Source: Algoriphagus vanfongensis DSM 17529 (lineage in GTDB: Bacteria; Bacteroidota; Bacteroidia; Cytophagales; Cyclobacteriaceae). From it: a DNA stretch of 64,000 nucleotides. A program made the position numbers and the translations under genes. The stretch covers positions 620,001 to 684,000 of the forward strand of contig NZ_AUBX01000009.1 in the NCBI RefSeq assembly GCF_000429465.1. The letters are read 5' to 3'. The notes below the pieces were generated by a model. It saw only the letters and a list, made by a program, of their open reading frames with translations, searched no databases and was not told the origin of the DNA. Positions 1-7,993 of the stretch are shown one piece after another; position 1 is the stretch's first letter, and each line of letters opens with the position of its first letter.

Positions 1-844
1 AGGAGACTCCCATATTTTTACCTGAACCTCCAGATTTGGTCGTGATGATCACGACCCCATTACCTGCTCTGGTACCGTATAGTGCCGCTGCACTGGGACC
101 TTTGAGGACAGAGATGCTTTCAATATCATCCGGATTGATATCTGAAATGGCATTACCATAATCAATCTGATTCCCGTCACCATTTTGACGGATGTTATTT
201 AGTGAGTTGGACATAGGAACACCGTCCACTACGAATAGTGGCTGATTGTCTGTAGTCAGAGATGTAGCACCACGGATCACCATACTCATGGACGAACCTG
301 GACCACTTGTCTGATTGATCGTCACGCCTGGCATTCTTCCGGATAGAGAACTCAATACGTTCTCTTGTGATACCTGAGTCAATTCCTCTCCTTTCACATT
401 GGAGACATCGTAGCCCAAAGACCGCTGATCTCTTTTGATCCCCAGGGCAGTCACGACCACTTCCGACATATCAGTTGCAGCCTCTTCCATAGAGATATCA
501 ATTACAGATTGATTTCCAACTGTTATTTCTTGAGCATTGTAGCCTACATAGGAAAATATCAACACAGAAGTGGGACCTGCCACTTCTAGAGAGTAAGTTC
601 CGTCTATCTCAGTGACAGTTCCATTGGTAGTACCTTTCTCTAAAATCGTCACTCCTGGAAGCGGTAGTCCATCTACTTCAGATGTGATTTTGCCACTGAT
701 ACGCTGAGCCAGAGTCGATGCTTCCAAGTCCGAGTCAGGCACGATCTCGGCCTCTGCCCTGGCCAAAGGCAGGGCCATGATACCCACTACCGCCAGCGCC
801 TGCCAGAGTATTTTGGGTTTTACTAGTTTGGAAAAATGTTTCAT
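1..844 (-). CDS. SusC/RagA-family TonB-linked outer membrane receptor, N-terminal part (runs off the window)
   Basis: The ATG is at 844-842 and the frame stays open to base 1, so about 281 N-terminal residues are visible. Seen: a signal peptide (about residues 1-30), a carboxypeptidase-D-like regulatory domain (about 47-121, with the GKITSEVDG start), the signature VVVTALGIKRDQRSLGY (about 129-145), and a plug domain (about 155-275) ending in LYGTRAGNGVVIITTKSG. In the SusC family this arrangement imports oligosaccharides or other large nutrients across the outer membrane with TonB energy, normally with a SusD lipoprotein encoded downstream, which would lie outside the window. The substrate cannot be told from this part. 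It is preceded by a 63-aa gene with a 20-bp gap. The family assignment is firm. Confidence 0.93.
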   Translation of the reverse strand, partial: MKHFSKLVKPKILWQALAVVGIMALPLARAEAEIVPDSDLEASTLAQRISGKITSEVDGLPLPGVTILEKGTTNGTVTEIDGTYSLEVAGPTSVLIFSYVGYNAQEITVGNQSVIDISMEEAATDMSEVVVTALGIKRDQRSLGYDVSNVKGEELTQVSQENVLSSLSGRMPGVTINQTSGPGSSMSMVIRGATSLTTDNQPLFVVDGVPMSNSLNNIRQNGDGNQIDYGNAISDINPDDIESISVLKGPSAAALYGTRAGNGVVIITTKSGGSGKNMGVS

Positions 845-864
845 AAGCTTATTGGTTAGGATAT

Positions 865-1056
865 TTACTGGTTGTCTTCTTTTTTGTCTTCAGTCCCATT
901 TGAAACAATCTGATCAAACAGTTCTCTGAATGCCTCATCCACTTCTTCAGTTTGTGAGTCTTTTTCTATTTTTTGGAGAAAATGGATAAACTCCTCCTTG
1001 GAGATATTCCCCTGAGAGAGCTTCTTTACTAATTCTCTGATAGTGGGATTTTTCAT
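865..1056 (-). CDS. 63-aa hypothetical protein upstream of the SusC gene (possibly FecR N-terminus-like)
   Basis: A small, charged, soluble protein encoded immediately upstream of the susC-like gene and probably co-transcribed with it. The first ATG is at 1056; a longer reading from a TTG at 1071 adds five residues and is less likely. The pattern of an early helix followed by LVKKLSQGNISKEEFIHFL and an acidic tail loosely resembles the N-terminal helical region of FecR-type anti-sigma factors. The membrane span and the periplasmic FecR domain are absent. No cysteine, signal peptide or membrane segment is seen. A regulatory role for the receptor is only a guess from position. Confidence 0.6.
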   Translation of the reverse strand: MKNPTIRELVKKLSQGNISKEEFIHFLQKIEKDSQTEEVDEAFRELFDQIVSNGTEDKKEDNQ

Positions 1057-1226
1057 AGGCTTTCTATTCAACTAGACTACCGCGAAAGGAAAAAAATAGA
1101 CTACTCAGCCCTTTGTTATCAATATGTTAAGGAAATAAGATGAAAAAATGAGTTATTCATTTTGAGAAGATATATATGAACCTCGTTTTTATTAAATTAA
1201 AAAAAATCAACTCAATAAATCCTGAT

Positions 1227-1739
1227 ATGAACCGTCTTCCAATTTTTTTTCTACTCGTATTTGGGCTGGGATTAGTTAGCTGTCAGGACGAGTCTACACC
1301 ACCGGTCATGAGTGTGGAGCGCTATGTCAACCTTCTCAAAGCAGGCAAATATGACCATGCCGAATTACCAACATTTACCTCCCAGGATATTCCAGCACTT
1401 TTGTCCTATGCTGGAGAAATGCAAAAAATCACCAACTTCCCCACGAATCCAATCTCATCAGCTTGGTATCTCGAATGCAGTCTAGGCATGTACGTCCTTT
1501 GGACTGTCGAGTCCATCCGCATTCGGTCATTTGACCCACAACTTGCGCTGAACAGTTTTCCTTCACAAAATCCAACGGTCGAAGACAAATTGACTTTTGA
1601 GTACATCGAGCAGAGTCCTGAGGTTCAAGAAGAGGTCGCAGACTATTACCTCCAATGGTGGAATACCATTCGGGATCAGGAGTTTGTCACAATTCATCAC
1701 ATAGATCCTTTGGAAAAATCAAGCTTGCGTTGGCATTGA
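1227..1739 (+). CDS. Lipoprotein of unknown function, 170 aa
   Basis: The ATG at 1227 is chosen because it gives a clean lipoprotein signal: a short basic start, a hydrophobic stretch, and the lipobox LVSC with Cys19. An upstream in-frame start at 1176 would add 17 residues ahead of the signal peptide. The mature protein is rich in aromatic residues and contains ERYVNLLKAGKY and DIPALLSYA, a style common in small Bacteroidota envelope lipoproteins with an uncharacterised domain. It has no catalytic motif that I recognise. It is transcribed divergently from the 63-aa/susC pair across about 170 bp. Location in the periplasm or outer membrane follows from the lipobox; the function is unknown. 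Confidence 0.75.
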   Translation: MNRLPIFFLLVFGLGLVSCQDESTPPVMSVERYVNLLKAGKYDHAELPTFTSQDIPALLSYAGEMQKITNFPTNPISSAWYLECSLGMYVLWTVESIRIRSFDPQLALNSFPSQNPTVEDKLTFEYIEQSPEVQEEVADYYLQWWNTIRDQEFVTIHHIDPLEKSSLRWH

Positions 1740-1994
1740 GAGCAAGAGTTTCTTTTTAAACTAGCCGATTGAAAATTCAAAGTACGAGAACGGACAATTC
1801 CTAAAAACATCATTCATAGCTCAATTTTTGGACTTCAAAGGCTGATTAATGAACATCATATTGTATTTGAGAAAATTTCAAAATATTATTTTGATTTGAT
1901 TTGCAAACAGACTAGTTTTCAGTGTTTTATAAGCGAACTTGGAAAGAAATATCTTTCCTTTCACCCACTAGTTTCACTCAAAACTATCCCAGTT

Positions 1995-2612
1995 ATGAAA
2001 ATTGGAATTCTAGGAGAATCCTCCTTGGCCAAATCATTAGGTAAAAAATTAATCGACGCCGGAGTACAGGTGGTATTTGGAGTGCGTCCTGATTTTGATA
2101 CCGAAGAAATAGAATGGAAGATGATGAACCGTGTCTATCACCGCATCTGCCCTTATGAATCGGCCATTATCCAGTCCGACTTTGTCTTGATCTGTGCAGA
2201 AAACGGTTACCTGCCGGAGATTTGGGTAGCACTGAAAAATACCGACACTGAAGACAAAATCATCATCGACTGTACAAATGCCGGCTTTGAGAAGAAACTC
2301 AGAACAAGTAATACCCAGTTGATCAAAAAAGCTGCTCCAAAGGCTTTTACTTTCAAGGCATTTAACAATTTGGGCTTGGACTATCCCAAAAATGACACCT
2401 TTGGCGTGATCAAAGAGACATACTTTTGTGGAGAAGATGTCCCCGAAAGACTCCGAGTCAAGCGCTTGATCGAATTGGCAGGATTCAATGCCATCGATGC
2501 AGGTGAAATGAGCAATGCCACCCTACTGGAAGCATTCTACCATCTACGCACTAAAATTTCTTGGAATCAAAACGAAGCCCAGAATTATCATTTCAAATTA
2601 GTTTCTATTTGA
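1995..2612 (+). CDS. NAD(P)-binding reductase-like protein (F420 oxidoreductase / NADP reductase coenzyme fold)
   Basis: 205 aa from the ATG at 1995; a longer frame opens at 1896, but its extra residues do not look like part of the fold. The start MKIGILGESSLAKSLGKKL is a Rossmann dinucleotide-binding loop (GxxxxA type). The region continues with VVFGVRP, FVLICAEN and IIIDCTNAG, the pattern of the NADP-oxidoreductase coenzyme F420-dependent family (Pfam F420_oxidored). FKAFNNLG in the middle is also typical. Such proteins in bacteria without F420 are thought to use NADPH, and the substrate is unknown. It is followed by a strong terminator, so it is probably a single-gene unit. Confidence 0.75.
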   Translation: MKIGILGESSLAKSLGKKLIDAGVQVVFGVRPDFDTEEIEWKMMNRVYHRICPYESAIIQSDFVLICAENGYLPEIWVALKNTDTEDKIIIDCTNAGFEKKLRTSNTQLIKKAAPKAFTFKAFNNLGLDYPKNDTFGVIKETYFCGEDVPERLRVKRLIELAGFNAIDAGEMSNATLLEAFYHLRTKISWNQNEAQNYHFKLVSI

Positions 2613-2645
2613 ATTCAATTTGGCAACGCTGATTTCTTCTGATTT

Positions 2646-2683
2646 AAGGCAAAAAGCGACAGGCTTTTTGCCTTAATTTTTTT
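2646..2683 (+). terminator. Intrinsic terminator after the reductase-like gene
   Basis: A 12-bp perfect stem, AAGGCAAAAAGC (2646-2657) with GCTTTTTGCCTT (2663-2674), has a 5-nt loop and is followed by AATTTTTTT. It lies 33 bp after the stop codon of the reductase-like gene and before the ROK kinase. Confidence 0.8.
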
Positions 2684-2749
2684 AGTTTCGAATCTGTATT
2701 TCTATTTTACTACTGCATCAGTCCTTTTTGTGACTACTTTCCAATTCGG

Positions 2750-3424
2750 ATGAAAGAATTCAACAAGAAAATCCTCGTAATAGATATTGGAGGTTCCAAT
2801 GTGAAAATATTGGCTACCGGTCAACCAGAACGAATCAAGATACCATCTGGTATCGATTTTTCTCCAGACCAAATGCTCCCCCTCATTAAAGAATATGCTG
2901 CAGACTGGGAATATGACGTGGTCACGATGGGCTTTCCAGGGGTCGTCAAAAACAATAAAATAGTCAATGAGCCTGTCAATATGGGCAATGGCTGGACTAA
3001 GTTTGATTTTCAAAAAGCTTTTAACTGCCCTATCAAGATCATCAATGATGCAGCTATGCAGGCTCTTGGAAGTTATGAAGGAAAAAAGCTGCTTTTTCTC
3101 GGTCTAGGGACAGGCTTGGGCACTTCCATGGTCATGAATAAGACTATTTTTCCGATCGAAGGAGGCCACCTACCTTATAAAAAATCAACCTTCGAAAACT
3201 ACGTAGGAAAACCGTACCTATTCCGAAACGGACAAGAAAAGTGGGAGAAGCATGTGTTCAAAGCAGTCAGTGTGTTGTCAGACGCTTTCCAGCCAGACGA
3301 TATCGTACTGGGTGGCGGCAATTCCAAAATTCTGACTTCAGTACCTGAAGGCTGCCGTCTAGGTACGAATCAAAATGCTTTCAAAGGAGGCTTCCGCTTG
3401 TGGGAAGAAGATTTCTGGATCTAA
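2750..3424 (+). CDS. ppgK: ROK-family sugar kinase, polyphosphate-glucokinase-like
   Basis: 224 aa. The N-terminal phosphate loop IDIGGSNVKI (about 11-20), the central FPGVV and the second phosphate loop LGLGTGLGTSM are those of the ROK/ASKHA fold. The sequence as a whole, including EGGHLPY and a C-terminal DDIVLGGGNSK, is most like the polyphosphate glucokinase branch, which phosphorylates glucose using polyphosphate and/or ATP. It is short for a ROK protein and lacks the CxCGxxGCxE zinc motif, as expected for that branch. It is flanked by terminators on both sides and so forms its own transcription unit. The kinase family is secure; the phosphate donor is inferred from family resemblance. 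A second ROK kinase lies at 31357-32289. Confidence 0.78.
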   Translation: MKEFNKKILVIDIGGSNVKILATGQPERIKIPSGIDFSPDQMLPLIKEYAADWEYDVVTMGFPGVVKNNKIVNEPVNMGNGWTKFDFQKAFNCPIKIINDAAMQALGSYEGKKLLFLGLGTGLGTSMVMNKTIFPIEGGHLPYKKSTFENYVGKPYLFRNGQEKWEKHVFKAVSVLSDAFQPDDIVLGGGNSKILTSVPEGCRLGTNQNAFKGGFRLWEEDFWI

Positions 3425-3450
3425 TCAATTTCACCAATAAAAGGATATAA

Positions 3451-3493
3451 AAAAGCCCGATAGCTTTGATCAACTCAAGTCTATCGGGCTTTT
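3451..3493. terminator. Bidirectional terminator between the ROK kinase and rmlA
   Basis: AAAAGCCCGATAG (3451-3463) pairs perfectly with CTATCGGGCTTTT (3481-3493) across a 17-nt loop. An A-tract on one side and a T-tract on the other allow termination of both convergent genes. Confidence 0.88.
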
Positions 3494-3506
3494 ATTTTGT
3501 ATTTAC

Positions 3507-4367
3507 TTAAGAAACTAGTCTTCTCAGGTATACACCATAGCCACTTTTCCCCAATTTTTCAGCAGCTTCCAGTAGCTTTTCTTTACCTATAAAACCACTT
3601 CGATAGGCCACCTCTTCGATACATCCGATCTTCAACCCTTGTCTTTCTTCGATGACTTCTACAAACTGGGCCGCTTGAAGCAAAGACTGGTGAGTGCCGG
3701 TATCTAGCCATGCAGTACCTCTATTAAGAATAGCTACCTGCAATTCACCCATTTTGAGATATTCATTGTTGATGTCGGTGATTTCAAGTTCTCCTCTTGG
3801 ACTTGGTTTGATATTTTTGGCGATTTCGACCACTTTATTGTCATAAAAATACAAGCCCGGCACCGCAAAGTTGGACTTGGGTTTTGTTGGCTTTTCTTCG
3901 ATACTGATGGCTTTTTGCTCTTCGTCAAATTCTACCACCCCGTATCTTTCAGGATCATTGACATGATAGGCAAAAACCACTCCTCCAGTCGGATCAGTAT
4001 TTTCAATTAAAGTCTTATGCAACCCTGAACCATAAAAAATATTATCTCCAAGGATCAAAGCGACCTTGTCATCACCGATGAATTCCTCTCCGATAATAAA
4101 TGCCTGAGCCAATCCATCCGGCGAAGGCTGCACGGCATACTCAAAGCGACATCCTACCTGGGAACCATCACCGAGCAATTTCTGAAATGCTTCTGAATCA
4201 TCCGGAGTAGTAATGATCAAAATCTCCTGAATGCCTGCCATCATCAATACTGATAATGGATAGTAAATCATCGGCTTGTCATAGACTGGCATTAGCTGCT
4301 TGCTGACAGAGATGGTCAAAGGATAAAGTCGTGTACCAGAGCCTCCGGCCAAAATAATTCCTTTCAT
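3507..4367 (-). CDS. rmlA: Glucose-1-phosphate thymidylyltransferase (RmlA)
   Basis: 286 aa from the ATG at 4367, which gives the family N-terminus [18 protein letters not shown]; an earlier frame opening at 4421 adds residues that do not belong. RmlA makes dTDP-glucose from dTTP and glucose-1-phosphate, the first step of dTDP-rhamnose and other dTDP-sugars for surface polysaccharides. Seen: the nucleotide-binding GGSGTRLYP (about 8-16), [36 protein letters not shown] and AWLDTGTH, all diagnostic, with full family length. No rmlBCD genes accompany it here, so the rest of the pathway must be elsewhere. It is divergent from a GT1 glycosyltransferase, which may or may not use a dTDP-sugar. Confidence 0.96.
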   Translation of the reverse strand: MKGIILAGGSGTRLYPLTISVSKQLMPVYDKPMIYYPLSVLMMAGIQEILIITTPDDSEAFQKLLGDGSQVGCRFEYAVQPSPDGLAQAFIIGEEFIGDDKVALILGDNIFYGSGLHKTLIENTDPTGGVVFAYHVNDPERYGVVEFDEEQKAISIEEKPTKPKSNFAVPGLYFYDNKVVEIAKNIKPSPRGELEITDINNEYLKMGELQVAILNRGTAWLDTGTHQSLLQAAQFVEVIEERQGLKIGCIEEVAYRSGFIGKEKLLEAAEKLGKSGYGVYLRRLVS

Positions 4368-4474
4368 AAATTGATATAGAATAGATAGAAAACCCAAACA
4401 GAGTGGATTTCTGAAAAACAAAAACTAGATTCAGGCTTAAAGCTACGACGAGCATCCTTCAAAGAAAAATTTCT

Positions 4475-5737
4475 ATGAAAATCCTGCTTATTTCTTTGGG
4501 TACGAGAGGTGATATAGAGCCATTCTTGGCTCAGGCTGAAATACTCTCGGCGAAAGGTCATGAAATCACCTGTCTTTTTCCAGCTCAATTTGAAAGCTTG
4601 GTCAAAAGTTTAGGCTATCAATTCAGGGCTTTCGACAAGCGGTTTTTGATGCTTCTCGAAAGTCAAAGCGGAAAAAAAGTAATGGGAGGAGGTAGCGGAT
4701 GGGGACAGTTCAAAGGTTACCTCCAATTGGTGAGGGATTCTTTCTCACTACAAGGCCTGATCATCGAGCAGCAGCGATCCGCAATTCTCGAAATCAAACC
4801 AGACCGAACCATCTTTCATACCAAAGCCATGTATTGCTATCTGGCAGCCATGATGCAGCCGGATAAATTTCTCCTCCTTTCCCCTATTCCATGCATCGGT
4901 CATCCTTGCTACGATTACCCGCATATCGGATTGGCAAAATGGACTTTTTCTAAAAAATGGAACTTCAAAAGTTACTCCCTGATCAATGGCATCCGTAGAA
5001 GAATCATGAAAAGGTACTGGAAAAAATACCAAGAGGACTTCAAAAAACCAGGAGTGAAAATTCAGGATCTCAAGGCCTTCGAAACCCAGCAATTGCAAAC
5101 CTTATATACAATTTCTCCCCATCTTTTTCCCAAACCCAGTACATGGCCTTCTGCAGCTCACTTAACCGGCTTTTACCAACGAAATCAGCAAAAGGATTAT
5201 ACAGCTGCCCCTGATTTATTGGACTGGATAAAGACGCATGCTAAACCCATTTTAGTCACTTTTGGCTCTATGAGTAATCCAAAGCCTTTGGAGCATACTC
5301 AATTGATTATAGACTGTCTAGTAAAACATAAGATTCCAGCCATCATCAATCTTTCTTGGGGAGGACTCAGCCGGATCGAGACTGCAGCCGAGTCTATTTA
5401 TTTTGTAGATCAGATACCCTATGACTGGGTGCTACCACAGATGCATGGCATGATCCACCATGGAGGATCTGGTACTACACACTTAGGAGCTGTATCTGGC
5501 TGTAGTCAGTTGGTGATACCACATATTATTGATCAGTATTTTTGGAATCGTCTCGTGGCCGATCGTGGCCTGGGACCACTAGGAATCTCAATTCATCGCT
5601 TAAACGCCGCTGATTTTGAAAAGCTACTTCTCGACTTCTACGCAAATGTGGTCTATAAAAAGAACGCATTGGAAATGGCTGAGAAGATAAAATATGAAAG
5701 CAATCCCTCAGAAATAGTACAACTGATTGAGGGGTAG
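4475..5737 (+). CDS. GT1-family glycosyltransferase (UGT/MGT-like)
   Basis: 420 aa. The N-terminus MKILLISLGTRGDIEPFLA is the acceptor-domain start of sterol/macrolide glycosyltransferases. The C-terminal donor-binding region contains VTFGSMSNPKP and the family signature HHGGSGTTHLGA (about 327-338), followed by PHIIDQYFWNRLVADRGLGP. These enzymes transfer a hexose from a nucleotide sugar to a small hydrophobic acceptor such as a lipid, carotenoid or polyketide. No signal peptide or membrane span is visible, so it acts in the cytoplasm. It is divergent from rmlA with about 107 bp between starts. The acceptor is unknown, and no carotenoid genes are nearby. Confidence 0.88.
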   Translation: MKILLISLGTRGDIEPFLAQAEILSAKGHEITCLFPAQFESLVKSLGYQFRAFDKRFLMLLESQSGKKVMGGGSGWGQFKGYLQLVRDSFSLQGLIIEQQRSAILEIKPDRTIFHTKAMYCYLAAMMQPDKFLLLSPIPCIGHPCYDYPHIGLAKWTFSKKWNFKSYSLINGIRRRIMKRYWKKYQEDFKKPGVKIQDLKAFETQQLQTLYTISPHLFPKPSTWPSAAHLTGFYQRNQQKDYTAAPDLLDWIKTHAKPILVTFGSMSNPKPLEHTQLIIDCLVKHKIPAIINLSWGGLSRIETAAESIYFVDQIPYDWVLPQMHGMIHHGGSGTTHLGAVSGCSQLVIPHIIDQYFWNRLVADRGLGPLGISIHRLNAADFEKLLLDFYANVVYKKNALEMAEKIKYESNPSEIVQLIEG

Positions 5738-6053
5738 TTTCGGCCTGGTAGCAAAGTTCAGAACACTTCAAATTTCTATAGGTTGACATCTTAGTTGAAA
5801 CCGAAAAAGAATGCAGTATTCTGAAGAAGATAGCTTCAAAAACTCTTTTCATTGAAAATGAAATATATAATCCTTTCTTAATCAATAGGATACAATTCTC
5901 CCATCATCTGTTCTGGCACTTTTTTTGGTTTGTAGAAATCACTAGTTAAAAAATATTATTTAGGCATCTTTCCTAATTTTCTTTTCGTAGACCTAGTCAG
6001 GTCAAAAGAAAATCTATCTAAAAACTGTTCTACTGCCATTTAATTTCGATACT
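5738..6053. other. 316-bp intergenic region with no recognised gene
   Basis: An AT-rich stretch between the glycosyltransferase and the ACP-like gene. I see no convincing hairpin terminator, RNA gene or coding region; an open frame on the minus strand here is an extension across the end of the glycosyltransferase gene and has no plausible protein features. The promoter for the downstream gene is expected here, but no exact TAnnTTTG element was found. Confidence 0.5.
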
Positions 6054-6302
6054 ATGAACCCACATTTTACTATTCTCAAAAAAGCAGCCGAGGTCTTTCA
6101 CTCCTACGGCATCAGTCTATCTGGTGCACGTAAGAATGACAACTTTATCCAAGAACTCGACATGGATCCCATTTTTATCAACGGACTTATTTTTGAATTA
6201 GAATTTCAGCTCCAACTTTTTATACAAGAGGAAAAGCTCAAAAATGTACAAACTCCCAAAGACCTGATCGCTCTATTTTTGGAGATTCCCCAAGACAATT
6301 AA
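6054..6302 (+). CDS. Acyl-carrier-protein-like protein lacking the phosphopantetheine serine
   Basis: 82 aa. Residues 28-76 line up with ACP helices II-IV without large gaps: NDNFIQELDMDPIF corresponds to the ACP stretch NxSFxxDLGxDSLD, and ELEFQLQLFIQEEKLK corresponds to the acidic recognition helix. At the carrier site the Asp is kept (Asp38), but the serine that carries 4'-phosphopantetheine is replaced by Pro39. If the alignment is right it cannot carry an acyl group and may instead be a structural or regulatory ACP paralogue. It sits 71 bp before a CAP-domain gene, with no fatty-acid genes nearby. The fold assignment is by eye. Confidence 0.6.
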   Translation: MNPHFTILKKAAEVFHSYGISLSGARKNDNFIQELDMDPIFINGLIFELEFQLQLFIQEEKLKNVQTPKDLIALFLEIPQDN

Positions 6303-6373
6303 GATTTATCGTTCCTGATTATACTAAGCTGGAGTTCTCAACGTCCAATAAGTAAGATTCTATCCTCTTGTTG

Positions 6374-7045
6374 ATGAAAAAACTCAGTTTCGTAGCATTC
6401 CTATTCTTTCTTTCTACTTCCCTCCTATTTTCACAAAACTGGCAATCCACAGACTATACCAAGCATACTTGGAAAACATTCAACCAGCTCCAAATCATCC
6501 ATGAAAAACTGGATCCCAGCGATATAGATTATTCATTGCTCCATGCGGCGGTGTTTTATGTCACAAATGAATACAGGGTTCAAAATCAACTCAAACCCTT
6601 TCAATATGCCACTAAAATGGAATTGGTAGCAGCTGGACATGCTGCTGATATGGTTAAGTACAATTTTTACGGGCATCAAAGCAAAATCAGAAACAAAAGA
6701 AAGTTGCGGGACCGATTTCAGATTCAGGGACTCAATCCGGTCATGATAGGAGAAAACATCAGCTCCACGGCTGCCCTTCAATATGAATACGGCCGAAAAG
6801 TAGAAAGACCCCAGAGCCCGGGAGTATTTGTCTACCAAACTTCCAAAAGTGAAATTGTTCCCATGCACAGCTATATCTCCTATGCACGGGAAATTGTGAG
6901 ACTGTGGATGGAGTCACCTGGCCATCGCGCCAATATCTTGAATCCTTCTTTTACGTATCTGGGAACTGGCTCAGCGGTGTATGGAGAAAAAAGCTTTTAT
7001 AACATGCCCTATTTTATGAATGTGCAGTGTTTTGGAAGTGATTAA
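6374..7045 (+). CDS. Secreted CAP-domain (SCP/PR-1-like) protein
   Basis: 223 aa from the ATG at 6374 (two TTG codons precede it in frame). A signal peptide, MKKLSFVAFLFFLSTSLLF, ends near Gln20. The CAP fold is shown by NEYRVQNQLKPF (an EhN-x-xR-type first helix), HAADMVKYNFYGH with a metal-site-type histidine, GENIS, and the C-terminal LWMESPGHRANILNPSFTYLGTG, the classic CAP motif of bacterial SCP-like proteins. An insertion of about 40 residues sits between GENIS and the last motif. CAP proteins are extracellular with varied and mostly unknown roles. The family is clear; the function is not. Confidence 0.88.
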   Translation: MKKLSFVAFLFFLSTSLLFSQNWQSTDYTKHTWKTFNQLQIIHEKLDPSDIDYSLLHAAVFYVTNEYRVQNQLKPFQYATKMELVAAGHAADMVKYNFYGHQSKIRNKRKLRDRFQIQGLNPVMIGENISSTAALQYEYGRKVERPQSPGVFVYQTSKSEIVPMHSYISYAREIVRLWMESPGHRANILNPSFTYLGTGSAVYGEKSFYNMPYFMNVQCFGSD

Positions 7046-7124
7046 GGCACATATACGACATTTGCCGTATTGAATGGCGGAGAGAATTGATGGAGCTTTG
7101 ACTATCATTTAAATTTCTCAACCC

Positions 7125-7883
7125 ATGAAATCAAAATTCTTTTCACTCATCCTTTTAGTAGTTTTTGGAGCTGTCATCTTTTCGTCCTGTAGTGGTGATG
7201 GAGATGAAGATCCTATGGAAACTACCCAGTCCAATCCCGTCCCGTCACCAGGTGATGCAGATGGAGTCATGGCCGCGATCAAAGCAAAATCCAATCTACC
7301 AGAAGGCACACCTCAAGTACCGGGAATGCCTGATATCCTTTTGGATGTAGCCTCAGCCAATTTCTATTCTTCTACCAATGGAGGCTCTCTGGTCAATGTA
7401 GGCACTGTTTCCCTGAATGATTTCCAATTACAAACTGTAGGTGGTAATTCTTACATCAACAACTTTACAGACATTACCTTGGATATCAACTCAGGCCAAG
7501 CGAATGATTGGACTGTTGCAGGCTCTAATGGCTTTGATGGATTTTCTCACACTACTGCGAAAAAAATGCCTGGTGTCGTCCGCTTCGCTTCTTCAGTATC
7601 GGAGACGATCAGCGCTTCAGCGGCAGTTACCCTCTCAGTCGAGAGCGTTCCTTCCAATGTAGACAATTTGCTTTGGGTTATTTCTGACGGCAGCAATACC
7701 GTTACCAAAGAAAGTAAAACTACTTCTGTGACTTTTTCGGCATCTGAATTGGGTGATTTAAGAGCTACAGAAACCGGTATCGTACAGGTAGCAGCCTACA
7801 ATAGCGAAAGCCAAACTTTTGGTGGCAAAAAAATCTACTTTATCAATGAGACGGTAGACAGCAAATTTGTGACTATTAACTAA
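7125..7883 (+). CDS. Lipoprotein of unknown function, Ser/Thr-rich, 252 aa
   Basis: The N-terminus has a hydrophobic signal and the lipobox SSC with Cys22, followed by an acidic, flexible stretch (SGDGDEDP), as in surface-exposed Bacteroidota lipoproteins. The rest is rich in Ser, Thr, Asn and Gly, with alternating beta-type residues (for example LVNVGTVSLNDFQLQTVGG), suggesting a beta-sandwich. I recognise no enzyme motif. A strong terminator follows, and the preceding CAP gene ends 79 bp upstream, so it may be monocistronic. Envelope location follows from the lipobox; the role is unknown. Confidence 0.72.
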   Translation: MKSKFFSLILLVVFGAVIFSSCSGDGDEDPMETTQSNPVPSPGDADGVMAAIKAKSNLPEGTPQVPGMPDILLDVASANFYSSTNGGSLVNVGTVSLNDFQLQTVGGNSYINNFTDITLDINSGQANDWTVAGSNGFDGFSHTTAKKMPGVVRFASSVSETISASAAVTLSVESVPSNVDNLLWVISDGSNTVTKESKTTSVTFSASELGDLRATETGIVQVAAYNSESQTFGGKKIYFINETVDSKFVTIN

Positions 7884-7900
7884 TAAAACTGACCCCATCA

Positions 7901-7937
7901 AAAATGCCGGGCTCGTTCAAGTCCGGCATTTTTTTTT
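7901..7937. terminator. Intrinsic terminator between lipoprotein and MATE genes
   Basis: AATGCCGG (7903-7910) pairs with CCGGCATT (7923-7930) and runs into a T-tract of nine. A-residues before the stem may let it also serve the convergent MATE gene. Confidence 0.85.
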
Positions 7938-7993
7938 CATAACCAAGTAATATCTAAGCTCTAAAGGTTGTCCCATTGCAATCAATAGAAATC

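Noticed and set aside
1941..1958. Small hairpin GGAAAGA-AATA-TCTTTCC in the leader of the reductase-like gene
   Set aside because: The stem is only 7 bp and A/T-rich in its lower half, with no T-tract or relation to a start codon, so I do not claim a riboswitch or terminator.
3507..5737. rmlA and the GT1 gene as part of a polysaccharide cluster
   Set aside because: No rmlB, rmlC, rmlD, wzx, wzy or other glycosyltransferase genes are adjacent, and the two genes are on opposite strands.
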